Shown: in pieces, positions 5,310 to 6,000 of the stretch | Layout of the letters: each line of letters begins with the position of its first letter | Numbering within the stretch: the stretch's first letter is position 1 | Origin: JBDKTH01 sp964558295 | Lineage (GTDB): Bacteria; Planctomycetota; Planctomycetia; Pirellulales; Thermoguttaceae | Assembly (NCBI GenBank): GCA_964558295.1 | Contig: CAZLDQ010000289.1 | Span: 1-6,000 of the forward strand | Direction of reading: 5' to 3' | Length of the DNA stretch: 6,000 nt | The notes under the pieces: model-generated | Database searches by the model: none | The model's input: only the letters and a program-made list of their open reading frames with translations | Told to the model about the DNA's origin: nothing | Program-made: the position numbers and the translations under genes

Positions 5310-6000
5310 ATGGACATCAGCGGAAAAACCGTCCTTGTTACCGGCGGTGGAAGCGGTATCGGCGAGGGAATCGCGTTGGCTCTGGCCCGCGAGGGTTGCC
5401 GGGTAGCGATCACCGGGCGGAACGAAATGAAGCTCCAACGGGTTGCCGCAGCCTTCACCGGGGAGCCGGCGATCCTTTACCGCGCCTGTGATGTGGGCGA
5501 ACGGGCCGATGTCGAGCAGTTGTTCGTCTGGCTCGATCAGCAGCAGCTTGCTCCCTTGGATATTCTCGTGATCAGCGCGGGGGTAAATACGCCCAAGCGG
5601 CAGTTTTCCGAACTCGATCCCGCAGACTGGGATCGGCTCTTGCGGATCAATGCAACCGGAGCATTCAATTGCATCCAGGCCGCACTGCCTGGCATGCGCA
5701 AACGTCAAAACGGGCTGATCGTCAATATTTCCTCGATTGCGGGAAAACGAGCGGCCAAGCTGGCCGGAGCGGCCTATGCGGCTTCAAAGTTTGCCGCCAC
5801 GGCCCTTGGCACGGCCGTCAGTTTGGAGGAACGGGCGAACGGGATTCATGTGACCAACATCTACCCGGGCGAGGTCAATACGCCAATTCTCAAACAACGT
5901 CCCACCCCCGTCCCCCCCGAAAGATTAGCCCAAATGCTCTTGCCCGAGGATATCGCCAACCTGGTAGTCACCGTAGCCAAGCTCCCTGCCCGGGCCGTCG
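5310..6000 (+). CDS. Classical short-chain dehydrogenase/reductase (SDR), truncated at window edge
   Basis: The first 230 residues are visible of a family usually near 240-260. The N-terminus carries the nucleotide-binding motif TGGGSGIG (11-18). CDV (60-62) marks the adenine-contact Asp, and SAG (89-91) replaces the usual NAG. The catalytic tetrad is complete: Asn114 (INATG), Ser142 (NISSIAG), Tyr156 and Lys160 (YAASK). The YPGEVNTPI turn (185-193) follows. It should be a soluble NAD(P)-dependent oxidoreductase; ITGRN (34-38), with Arg after the second strand, suggests NADP preference (inference). The substrate cannot be told. AGGAG at 5296-5300, 9 nt before the ATG, fixes the start. The gene diverges from the envelope operon, and nothing shows a functional link with it. 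Confidence 0.93.
   Translation, partial: MDISGKTVLVTGGGSGIGEGIALALAREGCRVAITGRNEMKLQRVAAAFTGEPAILYRACDVGERADVEQLFVWLDQQQLAPLDILVISAGVNTPKRQFSELDPADWDRLLRINATGAFNCIQAALPGMRKRQNGLIVNISSIAGKRAAKLAGAAYAASKFAATALGTAVSLEERANGIHVTNIYPGEVNTPILKQRPTPVPPERLAQMLLPEDIANLVVTVAKLPARAV

Noticed and set aside
5259..5708. Minus-strand open frame opposite the SDR gene
   Set aside because: The plus strand encodes an SDR with all catalytic motifs and a good ribosome site; the opposite frame has no recognisable family features.

Overview
The window looks like chromosomal DNA of a GC-rich planctomycete, probably from the Pirellulales-type lineages. This is inferred from the gene set (RDD, SpoIIM-like, DUF4129, DUF4350 and MoxR genes in one block), the style of the proteins, and the short tandem heptamer repeats at gene junctions. 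No rRNA or other strict taxonomic marker is present.

Positions 1-5117 hold one minus-strand gene block. In transcription order (right to left) it runs: RDD-family membrane protein (4143-5117), SpoIIM-family membrane protein (3126-4070), an unnamed multi-pass membrane protein (2341-3123), a DUF4129-type membrane protein (1616-2344), a DUF4350-type lipoprotein (459-1613), and the N-terminal third of a MoxR-type AAA+ ATPase (1-313) that runs off the left edge. Three junctions are very tight (2-nt gap, 4-nt ATGA overlap, 2-nt gap), which points to one translationally coupled operon. The same families occur together with a DUF58 protein in many bacteria. The likely picture is a cytoplasmic MoxR chaperone-like ATPase acting with a set of envelope proteins, but the biochemical role is not established. 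A DUF58 gene would be expected just beyond the left edge.

Positions 5118-5309 are a divergent intergenic region. It has a plausible minus-strand promoter, a hairpin that holds a strong Shine-Dalgarno sequence, and a possible 18-codon leader ORF overlapping the RDD start. Positions 5310-6000 hold a plus-strand classical short-chain dehydrogenase/reductase, cut off by the right edge.

The most unusual signal is a set of period-7 tandem repeat tracts (353-408, 433-460, 1521-1549, 1591-1611, 4075-4102). They sit at gene boundaries of the operon: around the DUF4350-moxR junction, across the DUF4350 start, and directly before the SpoIIM start. At the DUF4350 start, two heptamer tracts in opposite orientation form a hairpin lying inside the open reading frame, so that part of the lipoprotein signal peptide is encoded by repeat DNA.
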